A stretch of DNA of 64,000 nucleotides from JAXGRD01 sp040766105 (GCA_040766105.1 JAXGRD010000003.1:62001-126000); one strand, 5' to 3'; counted from the first letter of the stretch, positions 34,968 through 45,158 are shown. Notes: a model not told the origin generated them from the sequence alone. Numbers and translations: made by a program.

Positions 34968-35560
34968 TTTTGATCTCCCACAATATCCAAAAACTCCCCA
35001 TTTACTTGCCGCACATACTTCATAGTGCAGTGGTCCCCGTGTCCCGGATATATGGTAATCTCATTGGACCATTTATCAATAATATCTCTAATGGAAGCTT
35101 CCATTTTTGCCGGATCTCCGTCGTCCAAATCCGTTCTTCCCAAATCCACATTAAAAATAGTGTCTCCGGTGAAAGCAAGCTTGCTCTTTTCAGAATAATA
35201 GCAAACACAGCCCTCTGTATGGCCCGGGGTGTGGATTACGCGAATCTCTTCTCCCGATAAATCGAAGGTATCTCCATCCTCAATGGTGGTTACCGGCTCT
35301 TTGAACCGATCTGCATCCGCTCTGTGAAGATAGACGGGACAATTGGTTTCCGCGACGATTTTCTTCACCGCACCCACATGGTCGTAGTGGTGATGGGTGA
35401 GAAGAATCCCCTTTAGGTTCAATTTGTTTTCCGCAATAAAGTCCGAAAAATTGGTATATTTATATCCCGGGTCGATGATGAAACAGTCGCTTCCTTCCCC
35501 CTGATAAATTACGTAACCGTTGCTCTGGGGAATGCCCCCGATATATCTTTTTATCTTCAT
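34964..35560 (-). CDS. MBL-fold metallo-hydrolase (glyoxalase II-like)
   Basis: A 198-aa protein with the metallo-beta-lactamase signature THHHYDHVG, then TPGHTEGC, FTGDTIF and a late PGHGDHCT histidine. Length and spacing fit the short glyoxalase II-like hydrolases common in Firmicutes. It has its own promoter, divergent from trkA. Confidence 0.93.
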   Translation of the reverse strand: MKIKRYIGGIPQSNGYVIYQGEGSDCFIIDPGYKYTNFSDFIAENKLNLKGILLTHHHYDHVGAVKKIVAETNCPVYLHRADADRFKEPVTTIEDGDTFDLSGEEIRVIHTPGHTEGCVCYYSEKSKLAFTGDTIFNVDLGRTDLDDGDPAKMEASIRDIIDKWSNEITIYPGHGDHCTMKYVRQVNGEFLDIVGDQK

Positions 35561-35590
35561 TTATCATCCTTTCCTTTCTGATACATTCTC

Positions 35591-35619
35591 ATTGTATACG
35601 ATTTCAGCCCCACTTTCAA
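35591..35619 (-). promoter_or_regulatory. Promoter of the metallo-hydrolase/Cof/PadR unit
   Basis: Minus strand TTGAAA (35614-35619), 17 bp, TACAAT (35591-35596). Confidence 0.75.
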
Positions 35620-35627
35620 ATCGTTAC

Positions 35628-35655
35628 TTGTAAAACAGCGAAATAGTGGTACAAT
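35628..35655 (+). promoter_or_regulatory. trkA promoter
   Basis: TTGTAA (35628-35633), 16 bp, TACAAT (35650-35655). It is back to back with the divergent promoter, with 8 bp between the two -35 boxes. Confidence 0.65.
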
Positions 35656-35694
35656 ATCTTCTGTATATATAGTGAAAAGAGGAAGGATATTACA

Positions 35695-37062
35695 ATGAAA
35701 GTAGCAATTGTTGGTGCCGGAAAGTTGGGGCTTCGAGTTGCCGAGGCTCTCCTTGGGGGAGACCACTCCGTCACCGTCATTGATAAGAATGCGGAGACGC
35801 TGCAAAAGATCTCCTACCAGATGGATGTTATGACGGTAAATGCCAACGCAAAAGAGGTTTCTGTGCTAAGGGAGCTCCACATGTCATCCTTTGACTTTTT
35901 GGTAGCCACCACCGACAGGGACGAGAAGAATATCGTCATTGCCTCCTTTGCAAAAAAACTGGGTTGCTCCCGTGTCATTGCAAGGGTACGAGATCCGGAG
36001 CACATGCGGCAGTTCAGCTTCATTCGCGATGCCATGTCTATTGATGTTCTGGTCAATCCGGATATGGCCATCACCAATGAAATTTATAAATATTTGGTTG
36101 AGAAATACACCTTGAGCAACGGAATCTTTTCCAGCGGAAAGGTTTCTTTGATTGAGTTTCGCTCTGAGCGCATGCCCAAGGTCATCGGGAAGAGCATCTC
36201 ACAGCTGGGAGGCCTATTGGATGACATGCTGGTTGCCGCCATTTCCAGAAATGGAAAAGTCATCATTCCCGACGGGGATACTGTCATTCATCCCCACGAC
36301 GATCTGTACGTATGTGGGAAGAGGGCCCCTATCACAGCTTTGAATAAAAAAGTCCATGAAAAAGGGAAGTACACCGACCTGCAAAAGGTTATGATCATCG
36401 GCGGTGGGAAGACCGGCCTATTCCTGGCACAAAAATTGGCAGAGTTCGGGATTTCCGTAAAAATCGTGGAACGGGATAAAAATCGTTGCTACTATTTGGC
36501 AAAACACTTGGAGAATGTCATGATTCTCCACGGTGACGGCACGGATCTCAACCTTCTGGAGGACGAAAACGTAGATGAAATGGATGCCTTCGTCACGGCA
36601 ACGGGATATGACGAAGACAACTTGCTTCTTGCCCTCATGGCAAAAAACAGAGGGGTGGAAGACGTCATCGCCAAGGTCAGCAGAGGAATCTATACGGAAA
36701 TGGTATCTGACATGGGTGTGGACATGGCTCTGAACCCACTGGATATTTCAGCCAGTAACATCCTTCGTACCATACAGGGTTCTAGAAGGGTCATAGCGTC
36801 ACAGCTGATTCAAGGACAGGCGGAAGTGACAGAAATCATCATTACCGATGATATGAAACTGCTCCACAGACCCATCAAGGAGCTGGATCTACCCCATGGC
36901 GTCATCATCGGCGCCATCCACAGAGGTATGGATGTAATCATACCCAATGGAAATACAGTGATTCAAGCGGATGACAGAGTGTTGATCATCAACCTTCTCT
37001 CTGAGGTTACGGCTCTAGAGAAGGTTCTTCGTACCGGCGGATATACGGACTTTCTCCGGTAG
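35695..37062 (+). CDS. trkA: Trk potassium uptake system NAD-binding protein TrkA
   Basis: A 455-aa cytoplasmic gating subunit with two RCK repeats. Each has an RCK-N nucleotide fold (VAIVGAGKLG at the start, VMIIGGGKTG near residue 232) and an RCK-C domain. It binds NAD(H) or ATP and controls the TrkH channel. Ribosome site GAGGAAGGA precedes the ATG. The two downstream trkH genes are tightly linked. Confidence 0.96.
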   Translation: MKVAIVGAGKLGLRVAEALLGGDHSVTVIDKNAETLQKISYQMDVMTVNANAKEVSVLRELHMSSFDFLVATTDRDEKNIVIASFAKKLGCSRVIARVRDPEHMRQFSFIRDAMSIDVLVNPDMAITNEIYKYLVEKYTLSNGIFSSGKVSLIEFRSERMPKVIGKSISQLGGLLDDMLVAAISRNGKVIIPDGDTVIHPHDDLYVCGKRAPITALNKKVHEKGKYTDLQKVMIIGGGKTGLFLAQKLAEFGISVKIVERDKNRCYYLAKHLENVMILHGDGTDLNLLEDENVDEMDAFVTATGYDEDNLLLALMAKNRGVEDVIAKVSRGIYTEMVSDMGVDMALNPLDISASNILRTIQGSRRVIASQLIQGQAEVTEIIITDDMKLLHRPIKELDLPHGVIIGAIHRGMDVIIPNGNTVIQADDRVLIINLLSEVTALEKVLRTGGYTDFLR

Positions 37063-37071
37063 AGGTGTAAC

Positions 37072-38550
37072 ATGGTCATCAATGCCAAAGCATATGTAAA
37101 GATCATGGGGGTGCTCTCAATTATTGCAGGGTTTTCCATGGTCTTCCCCTTGATAACGGGGATTGTTTATAAAGAAGAATCCAGCATCAATGCCTTCGGG
37201 GATACCATCGGTGCTTCTCTTCTATTTGGCATTTTTCTCGTGATTCTTTCTCGCAAAGTAAAGGGGGACAGGCGTTTTACCCACTTGAAGACCAGGGATG
37301 CCTTCCTCATCGTCGCATCCACTTGGATTCTCTTCTCGGCAATCGCTGCCTTTCCCTATGTTATTCAAGGATGCATTCCCAGTTTTATCGATGCATTCTT
37401 TGAAACCAGTTCAGGCTTTACCACTACAGGCTCATCCATCTTGACCGATGTGGAAGCCCTACCTAAGGCCATGCTCTTTTGGAGGATGTTTGCCCATTGG
37501 CTGGGCGGCATGGGAATTCTTGTCCTTGCCATTGCCCTTCTCCCCCAACTGGGCATCAACGGGCAAGCCATTGTAAAGGCAGAGGCTCCCGGGCCGACCC
37601 TTTCCAAGGTCACACCTAAGATGTCCGATACGGCGAGAACCCTCTACGTCACCTACTTTGCTTTTACGGTAGTGCAGACCATCTTGCTCATGTTTGGCGG
37701 TGTGGATTTCTTTGATTCCGTCACCCATACCTTCGCCACGGTGGGTACCGGCGGCTTCTCCAACTACAACGCCAGCGTCGGCCACTTTGACAGTGCCTAC
37801 GTCGAGGGTGTCATCACTGTTTTCATGATATTGTCAGGTGTGAATTTCAACCTGTATTTCCTATCCTTAAAGGGAGGACTTTCCATCCTCTTCAAGGATT
37901 CCGAACTGCGTGCCTATTTGATTTTTATCGGCATAGCCACCTTTCTTTTGACGATTTATCTCTATCTGGGGAACTTTTACGAAAGCATCGGAAGCGCCTT
38001 TCGATATGCGGTATTCCAAGCGGCATCCATTATCACCACCACCGGATTTGCTACCACGGATTTCGACTTGTGGCCAACCTTCTGTGTGATGATCCTGCTG
38101 TTTCTCTTCTTTGCCGGCGGCTGTTCTTCTTCCACCGGTGGAGGCATCAAGATCGTAAGGGTCTTGGTCATCCTGAAGATGATCAAAAGGTCCGCCCTGC
38201 TCAGGCTGCACCCCAATGCACTGATTCCGGTCAAGCTAAACGAACAGCCCTTGCCGGGAGATACGGTACAGGGCATATCCAGCTTTGTATTCTTCTACAT
38301 ATCTCTGCTCTTTTCCGTTGGGATATTGGTTTCCCTGGACGGTTATGATTTGGTCACCAGTTTTTCCGCTGCCGCCACCTGCTTGGGAAATATTGGGCCC
38401 GGCTTCCACGATGTGGGACCCACTATGAACTTCAGCGGTTTTTCCGACCCCACCAAGTTGCTTCTCTCCTTCACGATGATTGCGGGAAGACTTGAATTAT
38501 TTACGCTATTGATGCTTCTTTCCAAGAAGTTTTGGAATCCGACACACTAG
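37072..38550 (+). CDS. trkH: TrkH potassium channel subunit, first copy
   Basis: A 492-aa polytopic membrane protein built of four membrane-pore-membrane repeats. Filter glycine segments: TSSGFTTTGSS, TVGTGGFSN, ITTTGFATTD and CLGNIGPGF. All four look canonical. It starts 9 nt after trkA with site GAGGTG. Confidence 0.95.
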   Translation: MVINAKAYVKIMGVLSIIAGFSMVFPLITGIVYKEESSINAFGDTIGASLLFGIFLVILSRKVKGDRRFTHLKTRDAFLIVASTWILFSAIAAFPYVIQGCIPSFIDAFFETSSGFTTTGSSILTDVEALPKAMLFWRMFAHWLGGMGILVLAIALLPQLGINGQAIVKAEAPGPTLSKVTPKMSDTARTLYVTYFAFTVVQTILLMFGGVDFFDSVTHTFATVGTGGFSNYNASVGHFDSAYVEGVITVFMILSGVNFNLYFLSLKGGLSILFKDSELRAYLIFIGIATFLLTIYLYLGNFYESIGSAFRYAVFQAASIITTTGFATTDFDLWPTFCVMILLFLFFAGGCSSSTGGGIKIVRVLVILKMIKRSALLRLHPNALIPVKLNEQPLPGDTVQGISSFVFFYISLLFSVGILVSLDGYDLVTSFSAAATCLGNIGPGFHDVGPTMNFSGFSDPTKLLLSFTMIAGRLELFTLLMLLSKKFWNPTH

Positions 38551-38558
38551 GAGGAACA

Positions 38559-40031
38559 GTGAACTTTACCTACAAGACATTGATTAAAATAATGGGACTC
38601 CTCCTGGGAATCACCGGTCTCGCCATGATCCCCTCTCTTCTCTGTGCGGTTTATTTCAACGAAGGTTCTACAGAACCGGGCTTCCTCATCAGTGCCTTGG
38701 CATCCATCATCTTGGGGTTCACCATCTACAAGGTGACGCCCTCTTCTCGTAGGAAACTAAAGACCAGAGACGGATACCTGATCGTCATCATCTGTTGGCT
38801 TGGGTGTTCTCTCTTCGGTGCCATCCCCTACTTTCTATCAGGACAGGTCCCCTCCTTTATCGACGCCTTCTTTGAAGCCATTGCCGGCTATACCACCACA
38901 GGTGCAACCGTCATCTCAGATCTTCGGTTTTCCCACAGCCTCTATCTGTGGAAGGCCACAACCCATTGGCTGGGAGGAATGGGAATTCTGGTATTCATCA
39001 TATCCATTCTTCCGTCTCTGGGAATAGCGGGACAGCGTTTGGCGGCGGCAGAGACTCCGGGTGCAGGGTTAACACAAATGGCACCGCGGATTCACGACCT
39101 TGCCATGTTCCTCTACTTCATCTATCTCAGCTTTACCCTTGTGGAGTTTCTCCTTTTGTGGCTGGGCAGTGAGATGTCCGCCTTTGAGGCTCTGGTCAAC
39201 TCATTGGGAAGCATCTCTACTTCCGGTTTGTTCCTTCACCCCCAAGGCATCGCTTACTATAACAGCTTGTTTGTGGAGATGGTGATTTCCATATTCACCT
39301 TGTTGGCATCCCTAAATTTCATCCTATACATCAACGTTATCAAGGGCAATATGGAACAGCTGAAAAAGAATATGGAAATTCGAATATTCTTTGCCATCGT
39401 GGTTCTGGCAACGGTTTTAATCAGTGGCAGCCTCTGGCTTACAGGCACCTATGATACCCTCGGAGAATCCGCTCGAAATGCATTTTTCCAGGTGTCCTCT
39501 TTCATGAGCACCTCCGGTTTTTCATTGACGGACTACAACCAGTGGCCCGCCTTCACCCATGCCATCCTCTTCACCCTTCTGTTTATCGGCGGGTGTGCCG
39601 CATCCACCAGCGGTGGGATTAAGGTGCTACGAATCGTTGTGGTGTTCAAACTGATTTCCAGGGGCTTCTATAAGAGGCTTCATCCCCGTGCAGTTTCCGC
39701 AATAAGAGTGGGAGACAACATTATGTCGGCTCCCATGGTCGCTGCTATTACAACTTTTGTTTTCCTGTACCTCTTTACCTTTTTGGCCTGTGCACTGGTC
39801 CTCTCCTTGGAGGGACTCTCTTTGGAGACCACCCTTACGGCAAGTGCTTCCCTCATGTCCACCACCGGAAGCGGTCTAGGTGATATTGCCGGTGGTAATT
39901 TCTCCGTATTCAGTCCGCCCCTGCGCCTCTTCATGTGCTTCATCATGGTCATCGGCAGACTGGAACTGTTCACGGTCTTTCTGATGTTCTTCCCGTCCTT
40001 CTGGAATCCCAACAAGTTTACAACAAACTAA
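38559..40031 (+). CDS. trkH: TrkH potassium channel subunit, second copy
   Basis: A 490-aa paralogue of the preceding TrkH. I place the start at a GTG (38559) because TAGGAGG, overlapping the first copy's stop, lies 4-5 nt upstream; the long frame begins inside the first copy. Its filter segments differ from the first: AGYTTTGAT, SISTSGLFL, FMSTSGFSL and LMSTTGSGL. Segment two lacks the usual GTGGFS. The last 14 bases overlap the convergent rnr gene. Both channels probably share the single TrkA, possibly as different affinity or Na/K variants (inference). Confidence 0.92.
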   Translation: MNFTYKTLIKIMGLLLGITGLAMIPSLLCAVYFNEGSTEPGFLISALASIILGFTIYKVTPSSRRKLKTRDGYLIVIICWLGCSLFGAIPYFLSGQVPSFIDAFFEAIAGYTTTGATVISDLRFSHSLYLWKATTHWLGGMGILVFIISILPSLGIAGQRLAAAETPGAGLTQMAPRIHDLAMFLYFIYLSFTLVEFLLLWLGSEMSAFEALVNSLGSISTSGLFLHPQGIAYYNSLFVEMVISIFTLLASLNFILYINVIKGNMEQLKKNMEIRIFFAIVVLATVLISGSLWLTGTYDTLGESARNAFFQVSSFMSTSGFSLTDYNQWPAFTHAILFTLLFIGGCAASTSGGIKVLRIVVVFKLISRGFYKRLHPRAVSAIRVGDNIMSAPMVAAITTFVFLYLFTFLACALVLSLEGLSLETTLTASASLMSTTGSGLGDIAGGNFSVFSPPLRLFMCFIMVIGRLELFTVFLMFFPSFWNPNKFTTN

Positions 40032-41961
40032 AGTTGATTTCACTGTCCTCCAGATTTACAGACTTCACCCGGATTTTAACCTTGTCCCCGAGGGAGTAGA
40101 TGTTTTTGGTACGTCGCCCGATGACACGGTATTTTTCTCTTTCATAATCGTAGTAATCGTCTTCCAGCTCATCCAAGCGAACCATGCCCTCAATGGTATT
40201 GGGCAGTTCCACATATATTCCAAAATTGGTTACGCCGCTGATGATGCCTTCGAATTCTTCGGAAACATGGGAAGACATGTATTCCGCCTTCTTCATCTTC
40301 TCCACCCGTCGCTCCAATTCAATGGCCTGTCGCTCCGTCTGAGAGGCCACCTTGGCAACCTCCTCCGTCTTTCGGAAAAAGGCTTTTTTCTGTCTTTCGC
40401 TGACGTTTCCCGATAAATACGCCTTGATCACTCGATGTATCATCAGGTCCGGATATCGCCTGATGGGGGAAGTAAAGTGGCAATAGTATTTGAGGGCAAG
40501 CCCAAAATGCCCTCTGCATTCCGTGCTGTACACCGCCTTTTGCATGGAACGAAGCATGACGGAGTTTACCACGTTTTCGTATGTTTCTCCCTTTACACGA
40601 TCCAGTACCGCCTTTAAATCCTTGGGATGGAGCGCTCCGTTTCTTCCGGGAAGAGCAATTCCAAAGCTCTTTAGGAAGATCAAGAACTCCTCCATCTTCA
40701 CCACATCGGGCTTTTCATGAACACGATACACAAAGGGGGCTTCCTTTTGGAAGAATTCCTCGGCGACCACTTCATTCGCCAGGAGCATGAATTCTTCAAT
40801 CAATTCATTGGCCACCCGTCGCTCGGCAACATCGATGGTTGTGGGGATGCCCACCTCATTTAGGGTGATATTGGCTTCGTCCAAATCAAAGTCCAAACTA
40901 CCTCTTCTCTTCCTGCTTTCCCGAAGAATCCCAGCCAACTCATCCATAATCATGATGTCATCATAAATATGGGAATATTTTCTCCTGAGTTCATCGCTCT
41001 TGTCTTCAATCATATCGGAAACATCCGTGTAGACCATTCTCTCCTTGGAGCGAATGATGCTTTCGTAGATATGGTGGCGAACCACTTGCCCCTTGCCATC
41101 CACTTCCATTTCACAGGTGAGGGTCAATCGATCTTCCCCCGGGTTCAAACTACAGATTCCGTTGGAGAGAGATACGGGAAGCATGGGGATTACCTGATTG
41201 AGAAGATAAATGCTGTTCCCCCTCTTCATCGCTTCTTGGTCCAATGGGCCGTTATTCTGCACATAATGGGTTACATCGGCAATATGTACCCCTAAGAGAT
41301 AGTTCCCATTGGATAGCCTCCGGCAGGAAACCCCATCGTCAAAGTCCTTGGAATCCGCACCGTCGATGGTCATGATCATCTCATCCCTCAGATCCTTTCG
41401 CCCTTGAATGTCTTCTTCCGTTATGCCTAGGGCGGCCTCCGCCGACGCTTCCACTTCCACTTTTTCTGGGAAGCTTTCCTCTAAATTACACTGGCGAACC
41501 AACGCTTTAATATCGCCTCCCGGCTCCCCTTCCCTGCTGACGATTTGGGTAATCATCCCTTCGGCACTGTTGTTCTTGGTGGGATATTTGGTAATCTGCA
41601 CTACGACAATATCGCCCATTTTGGCACCGCCAAAGTGTTTTTTATCCACAAAAATATCATCCTTCTGCCCCTTGTCAGAAGGAATTACAAATCCGAACTT
41701 TTTACTTCTGCGGAAGGTCCCCACTACTTCCGTATTCCCCCGCTGTGCAACAGAAACAATGATGCCCTCTCGACTGTTCTTCCAAAGGTATTCCGGAATC
41801 AGGTCAACGTTTACAACATCGCCGTTCATTGCACCGTTCATTCCGCTTCTGGGAATGAAGATATCTTCTCCCCCATCCTCAGTGGAGACAAAGCCGAAGC
41901 CTCTCTTGTGCTTCTGCAATGTCCCCTCTATGGTTTGTCTTTTTCTCTTCTTTTTCGCCAT
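40018..41961 (-). CDS. rnr: Ribonuclease R
   Basis: A 647-aa 3'-5' exoribonuclease that degrades structured RNA. It starts with cold-shock domains (GFGFVSTEDG, KKFGFVIPSD), then the RNB domain with the catalytic DGADSKDFDD and FTSPIRRYPDLMIHR, and a C-terminal S1 domain (GIISGVTNFGIYVELPN). It lacks the N-terminal HTH and the lysine-rich C-terminal tail found in longer homologues. It has its own promoter and is not next to secG here, unlike many Firmicutes. Confidence 0.95.
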   Translation of the reverse strand: MAKKKRKRQTIEGTLQKHKRGFGFVSTEDGGEDIFIPRSGMNGAMNGDVVNVDLIPEYLWKNSREGIIVSVAQRGNTEVVGTFRRSKKFGFVIPSDKGQKDDIFVDKKHFGGAKMGDIVVVQITKYPTKNNSAEGMITQIVSREGEPGGDIKALVRQCNLEESFPEKVEVEASAEAALGITEEDIQGRKDLRDEMIMTIDGADSKDFDDGVSCRRLSNGNYLLGVHIADVTHYVQNNGPLDQEAMKRGNSIYLLNQVIPMLPVSLSNGICSLNPGEDRLTLTCEMEVDGKGQVVRHHIYESIIRSKERMVYTDVSDMIEDKSDELRRKYSHIYDDIMIMDELAGILRESRKRRGSLDFDLDEANITLNEVGIPTTIDVAERRVANELIEEFMLLANEVVAEEFFQKEAPFVYRVHEKPDVVKMEEFLIFLKSFGIALPGRNGALHPKDLKAVLDRVKGETYENVVNSVMLRSMQKAVYSTECRGHFGLALKYYCHFTSPIRRYPDLMIHRVIKAYLSGNVSERQKKAFFRKTEEVAKVASQTERQAIELERRVEKMKKAEYMSSHVSEEFEGIISGVTNFGIYVELPNTIEGMVRLDELEDDYYDYEREKYRVIGRRTKNIYSLGDKVKIRVKSVNLEDSEINFSLL

Positions 41962-41983
41962 TTTACTTCTCCCGTTTCTTTTT

Positions 41984-42012
41984 ATTCTACTCCAAGAAAA
42001 GTAAAATGTCTA
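41984..42012 (-). promoter_or_regulatory. rnr promoter
   Basis: Minus strand TAGACA (42007-42012), 17 bp, TAGAAT (41984-41989), in the 58-bp gap after argB. Confidence 0.6.
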
Positions 42013-42019
42013 TTTTGCT

Positions 42020-42916
42020 CTATTCCTCTTCCAAATAGTACCGCTGTTCCTTCTCCGCCATAATGGCAGTACCGATGCCCTTGTTGGTGAAGATTTCCAG
42101 TAAGAGGCTGTGGGGGATTCGTCCGTCTAAGACGTGGACACGGTGCACGCCCTTTCGAATGGCGCTGACACAGTTCTTAATCTTCGGTAGCATCCCACCG
42201 CAGATTTCACCGCTCTCCATGAACGCTTCCGCATCGTTAACATAGAGTTCGGCGATGAGGGTTTCCGGGTCGTTTCTGTCTTGATAGACGCCGTACGTGT
42301 CGGTAAGGTAGGCTAGTTTTTCCGCCTTCACCGCCTTTGCCACTGCACAAGCCGCCTCGTCACCGTTGATATTATAGCCTTGTCCCTTTTTTCCGATTCC
42401 TATGGGGTAGATGATGGGGAGAAATCCTTTTTCCAGCAAATCGAATATGATCTTTGGATCCACCTTGTGAACATCTCCCACAAAGCCGATATCCTCTCCA
42501 TCCACATATTTTTTCTTCACCTGCAACAGGCCGCCATCTTTGCCGCTGATGCCCACCGCTTTGACGCCTAGGGTGTTGACCATGGAAACCAGTTCCTTGT
42601 TGACCTTTGCCAGAACCATTTCAGCCACTTCCAAGGCCTTTTCATCCGTCACACGAAGACCGCTGACAAAATTGGTCTCCAGCCCCAGCCGCTCCGACCA
42701 ACTGCTGATTTCCTTACCGCCCCCGTGGACAATGATCGGCTGAAAGCCCACCAATTTTAAGAGTACCACATCTTCTATCACTTGCCTTTTCAAATCCTCA
42801 TCCAACATGGCACTTCCGCCGTATTTAACAACGATTATTTTTCCGTGAAACCTCTGAATATATGGGAGTGCCTCGATGAGTACTTCTGCCTTATCCAAAT
42901 ATTTTTGACTGACCAT
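42020..42916 (-). CDS. argB: N-acetylglutamate kinase
   Basis: A 298-aa amino-acid kinase for the second step of arginine synthesis. VVKYGGSAM, PIIVHGGGKEIS, VGISGKDGGL and YNINGDEAACAVA are the substrate and ATP loops. Third gene of the argC-argJ-argB unit. Confidence 0.97.
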   Translation of the reverse strand: MVSQKYLDKAEVLIEALPYIQRFHGKIIVVKYGGSAMLDEDLKRQVIEDVVLLKLVGFQPIIVHGGGKEISSWSERLGLETNFVSGLRVTDEKALEVAEMVLAKVNKELVSMVNTLGVKAVGISGKDGGLLQVKKKYVDGEDIGFVGDVHKVDPKIIFDLLEKGFLPIIYPIGIGKKGQGYNINGDEAACAVAKAVKAEKLAYLTDTYGVYQDRNDPETLIAELYVNDAEAFMESGEICGGMLPKIKNCVSAIRKGVHRVHVLDGRIPHSLLLEIFTNKGIGTAIMAEKEQRYYLEEE

Positions 42917-42932
42917 AATCTTCTCCTTTTCC

Positions 42933-44156
42933 TTAGCTTCGATATTCTCCGTTGATTTTTACATACTCATAAGTCAAGTCACAACCCCAGGCGGATGCAC
43001 TTTCCTTTCCTTCGTTCAGGTTTACAATAAACTTTATTTCGTCTTCTTTCAGTATTTCTGCGGCTTTCTCTTCATCAAAGCCGATTGCCGCCGAACCCTT
43101 GCAAAATAGCATCTTCCCGCCTTTGGATTCCATTTCCACATCGATGTTTTCTCCCTGAAAATCCGCATCAGCGTAGCCTACGGCGCACAGCACCCTTCCC
43201 CAGTTGGCGTCTCCTCCAAAGAGAGCAGCCTTAAAAAGTGAGGATGATACAACACTTTTGGAAATGGCGCGAGCCGCTTTCTGAGTGGGCGATCCAATCA
43301 CTTCCACTTCCATATATTTGCTTGCACCTTCTCCATCCTTGGCAATATCTTCGGCCAGCTTTGTCATCAACAGAGTGAGGTTTTCGCAAAAGACATTATA
43401 CTCTTCTCCCTCATCGCTTATTCCCTTGTTGCCTGCCATTCCGTTGGTCATTACGGTTACCATATCGTTGGTGGATGTGTCTCCGTCGACGCTGATTTGG
43501 TTAAAGGAAGCATCTGTGGCATCCTTCAGCGCTTTTGCAAGTAAGTCCCCTTCAATCGCCACATCCCCCGTAATAAAGCACAGCATGGTTGCCATGTTGG
43601 GATGGATCATGCCGCTTCCCTTTGCCATTCCGCCCAAGGTGCAAAGGCTGTCGCCTATCATGAACTGAACAGCACCTTCCTTTTTTGCGGTATCGGTGGT
43701 CAAAATCGCTTCCGCCGATTGGGAGCCGCCCATAGGAGACAATGCCTTGGCACTTTTGGGGAGCCCCTCTTGAAAGGGTTCTATGGACATGGGTTCGCCG
43801 ATGACGCCCGTAGAGGCAAGGATGATCTCATCCTTGTTGCATCCTATTGCCTCAGCAGCCAAGTCACAAGTTTGTAACGCCAATTCCATCCCGTTGGGAG
43901 CGCAGGTGTTGGCATTCCCGCTATTGCACACGATGGCCTTTGCTATACCATTTTTTAAGTTATCTTGGGTCACAAAGATGGGGGCACCCTTCACCTTGTT
44001 CTGGGTGTATACCCCTGCGGCATTGCATAGCACATCGCTCACAACCAAAGCCAAGTCCTTCTTTCCACTTCCTTTGATTCCGCAGTGCACCCCTGCCGCC
44101 TGATATCCCTTGGGCGAGCAAACCCCGCCATCTATTATTTTCATTACATCTTTCAT
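42933..44156 (-). CDS. argJ: Glutamate N-acetyltransferase / amino-acid acetyltransferase
   Basis: A 407-aa self-cleaving Ntn-type enzyme that recycles the acetyl group in arginine synthesis. The cleavage site is in KGSGMIHPNMATML, with Thr as the new N-terminus of the beta chain. The oxyanion residues TG lie in LASTGVIGEPM. Homologues with ArgJ often do without ArgA. Whether this one is bifunctional cannot be told from sequence. Confidence 0.96.
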   Translation of the reverse strand: MKDVMKIIDGGVCSPKGYQAAGVHCGIKGSGKKDLALVVSDVLCNAAGVYTQNKVKGAPIFVTQDNLKNGIAKAIVCNSGNANTCAPNGMELALQTCDLAAEAIGCNKDEIILASTGVIGEPMSIEPFQEGLPKSAKALSPMGGSQSAEAILTTDTAKKEGAVQFMIGDSLCTLGGMAKGSGMIHPNMATMLCFITGDVAIEGDLLAKALKDATDASFNQISVDGDTSTNDMVTVMTNGMAGNKGISDEGEEYNVFCENLTLLMTKLAEDIAKDGEGASKYMEVEVIGSPTQKAARAISKSVVSSSLFKAALFGGDANWGRVLCAVGYADADFQGENIDVEMESKGGKMLFCKGSAAIGFDEEKAAEILKEDEIKFIVNLNEGKESASAWGCDLTYEYVKINGEYRS

Positions 44157-44164
44157 ATTATCAC

Positions 44165-45097
44165 CTATATTAATCCGTGAGTTTCTTCTATTCCAAGCAT
44201 CATATTCATATTCTGTATAGCAGCCCCGGAGGCACCCTTCCCCAAGTTGTCATATATGGCAGTTAGGGATATGCGCTCATCGTTACCGGAAATGTAAATT
44301 TCCATATCATTTCTTCCCTTCATGGAATTACCGTATAGGAACCCCTGTTCCTCAGGTGTTTCCATAACCTTGATGAGGGTCTCTTCCTCGTAGCGAGAAG
44401 AAAACAGTTCTGCCAATTGAGATTTCCCTACTTCCCCATTGAGGGTGTCTCTGTGAAGAGAAATTGTCACAGCCATCCCGCTGAAGTAGTCTCCTACGAT
44501 GGGATGAAAGATGGGCGCTTTCTCTAAACCTGTCATGGCAACGATTTCTCTCAAGTGCTTGTGATTCTGTGTGAGACCATAAATTCCCGGGCTATCCAAG
44601 GTCTCCGATCTGGATTCGCTGCGGTAGGCGGAAATCATCTTTTTCCCTCCGCCGCTGTATCCTGTCAAGGAAACCGCCCACAAAGGGTAGTTTCTTGATA
44701 TGATTTCATTATCCACAAGGGGTCTGGTGAGAAGAATAATGCCTGTAGCATGACAACCGGGTACAGCCACACGGTTGCTCTTTCTGATTTCTTCTCGCCT
44801 ATCCTTCGTCAGTTCGGGAAGACCATATACCCAGTCTTCTCTCGTCCGATGGGCGGTGGAAGTATCGATGAGCTTTGCATCCTTGGGTGCCAGTGCCGCG
44901 ATTTCCCGGGCCGCATCGTCAGGCAAACATAAAAAGGAAACATGGGCGGATTCTATCATCTCCAACCGATGTTTCACATCTTTTCTCTTTTCCTCTTGAA
45001 TCGTTAGGACTTCTATATCTTCACAACTCTGGAAGTACTCATGAATTTTTAGTCCTGTGGTTCCTTCTCCACCGTCAATAAATACTTGATGTTTCAT
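44165..45097 (-). CDS. argC: N-acetyl-gamma-glutamyl-phosphate reductase, type 2
   Basis: A 310-aa NADPH-dependent reductase for the third arginine step. FIDGGEGTTGLKIHEYF is the nucleotide loop and VPGCHATG carries the catalytic cysteine. The length and pattern fit the shorter type 2 form rather than the ~345-aa type 1. The ATG at 45097 has GGGGAG 7 nt upstream. An ArgR/AhrC-type box lies about 90 bp upstream. Confidence 0.94.
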   Translation of the reverse strand: MKHQVFIDGGEGTTGLKIHEYFQSCEDIEVLTIQEEKRKDVKHRLEMIESAHVSFLCLPDDAAREIAALAPKDAKLIDTSTAHRTREDWVYGLPELTKDRREEIRKSNRVAVPGCHATGIILLTRPLVDNEIISRNYPLWAVSLTGYSGGGKKMISAYRSESRSETLDSPGIYGLTQNHKHLREIVAMTGLEKAPIFHPIVGDYFSGMAVTISLHRDTLNGEVGKSQLAELFSSRYEEETLIKVMETPEEQGFLYGNSMKGRNDMEIYISGNDERISLTAIYDNLGKGASGAAIQNMNMMLGIEETHGLI

Positions 45098-45129
45098 AAT
45101 CACTCTCCCCTGTACAATAACGCATTTTT

Positions 45130-45158
45130 ATCATAAAGTGTTGCGAAGGAGAAATCAA
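45130..45158 (-). promoter_or_regulatory. argCJB promoter
   Basis: Minus strand TTGATT (45153-45158), 17 bp, TATGAT (45130-45135). Confidence 0.75.
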
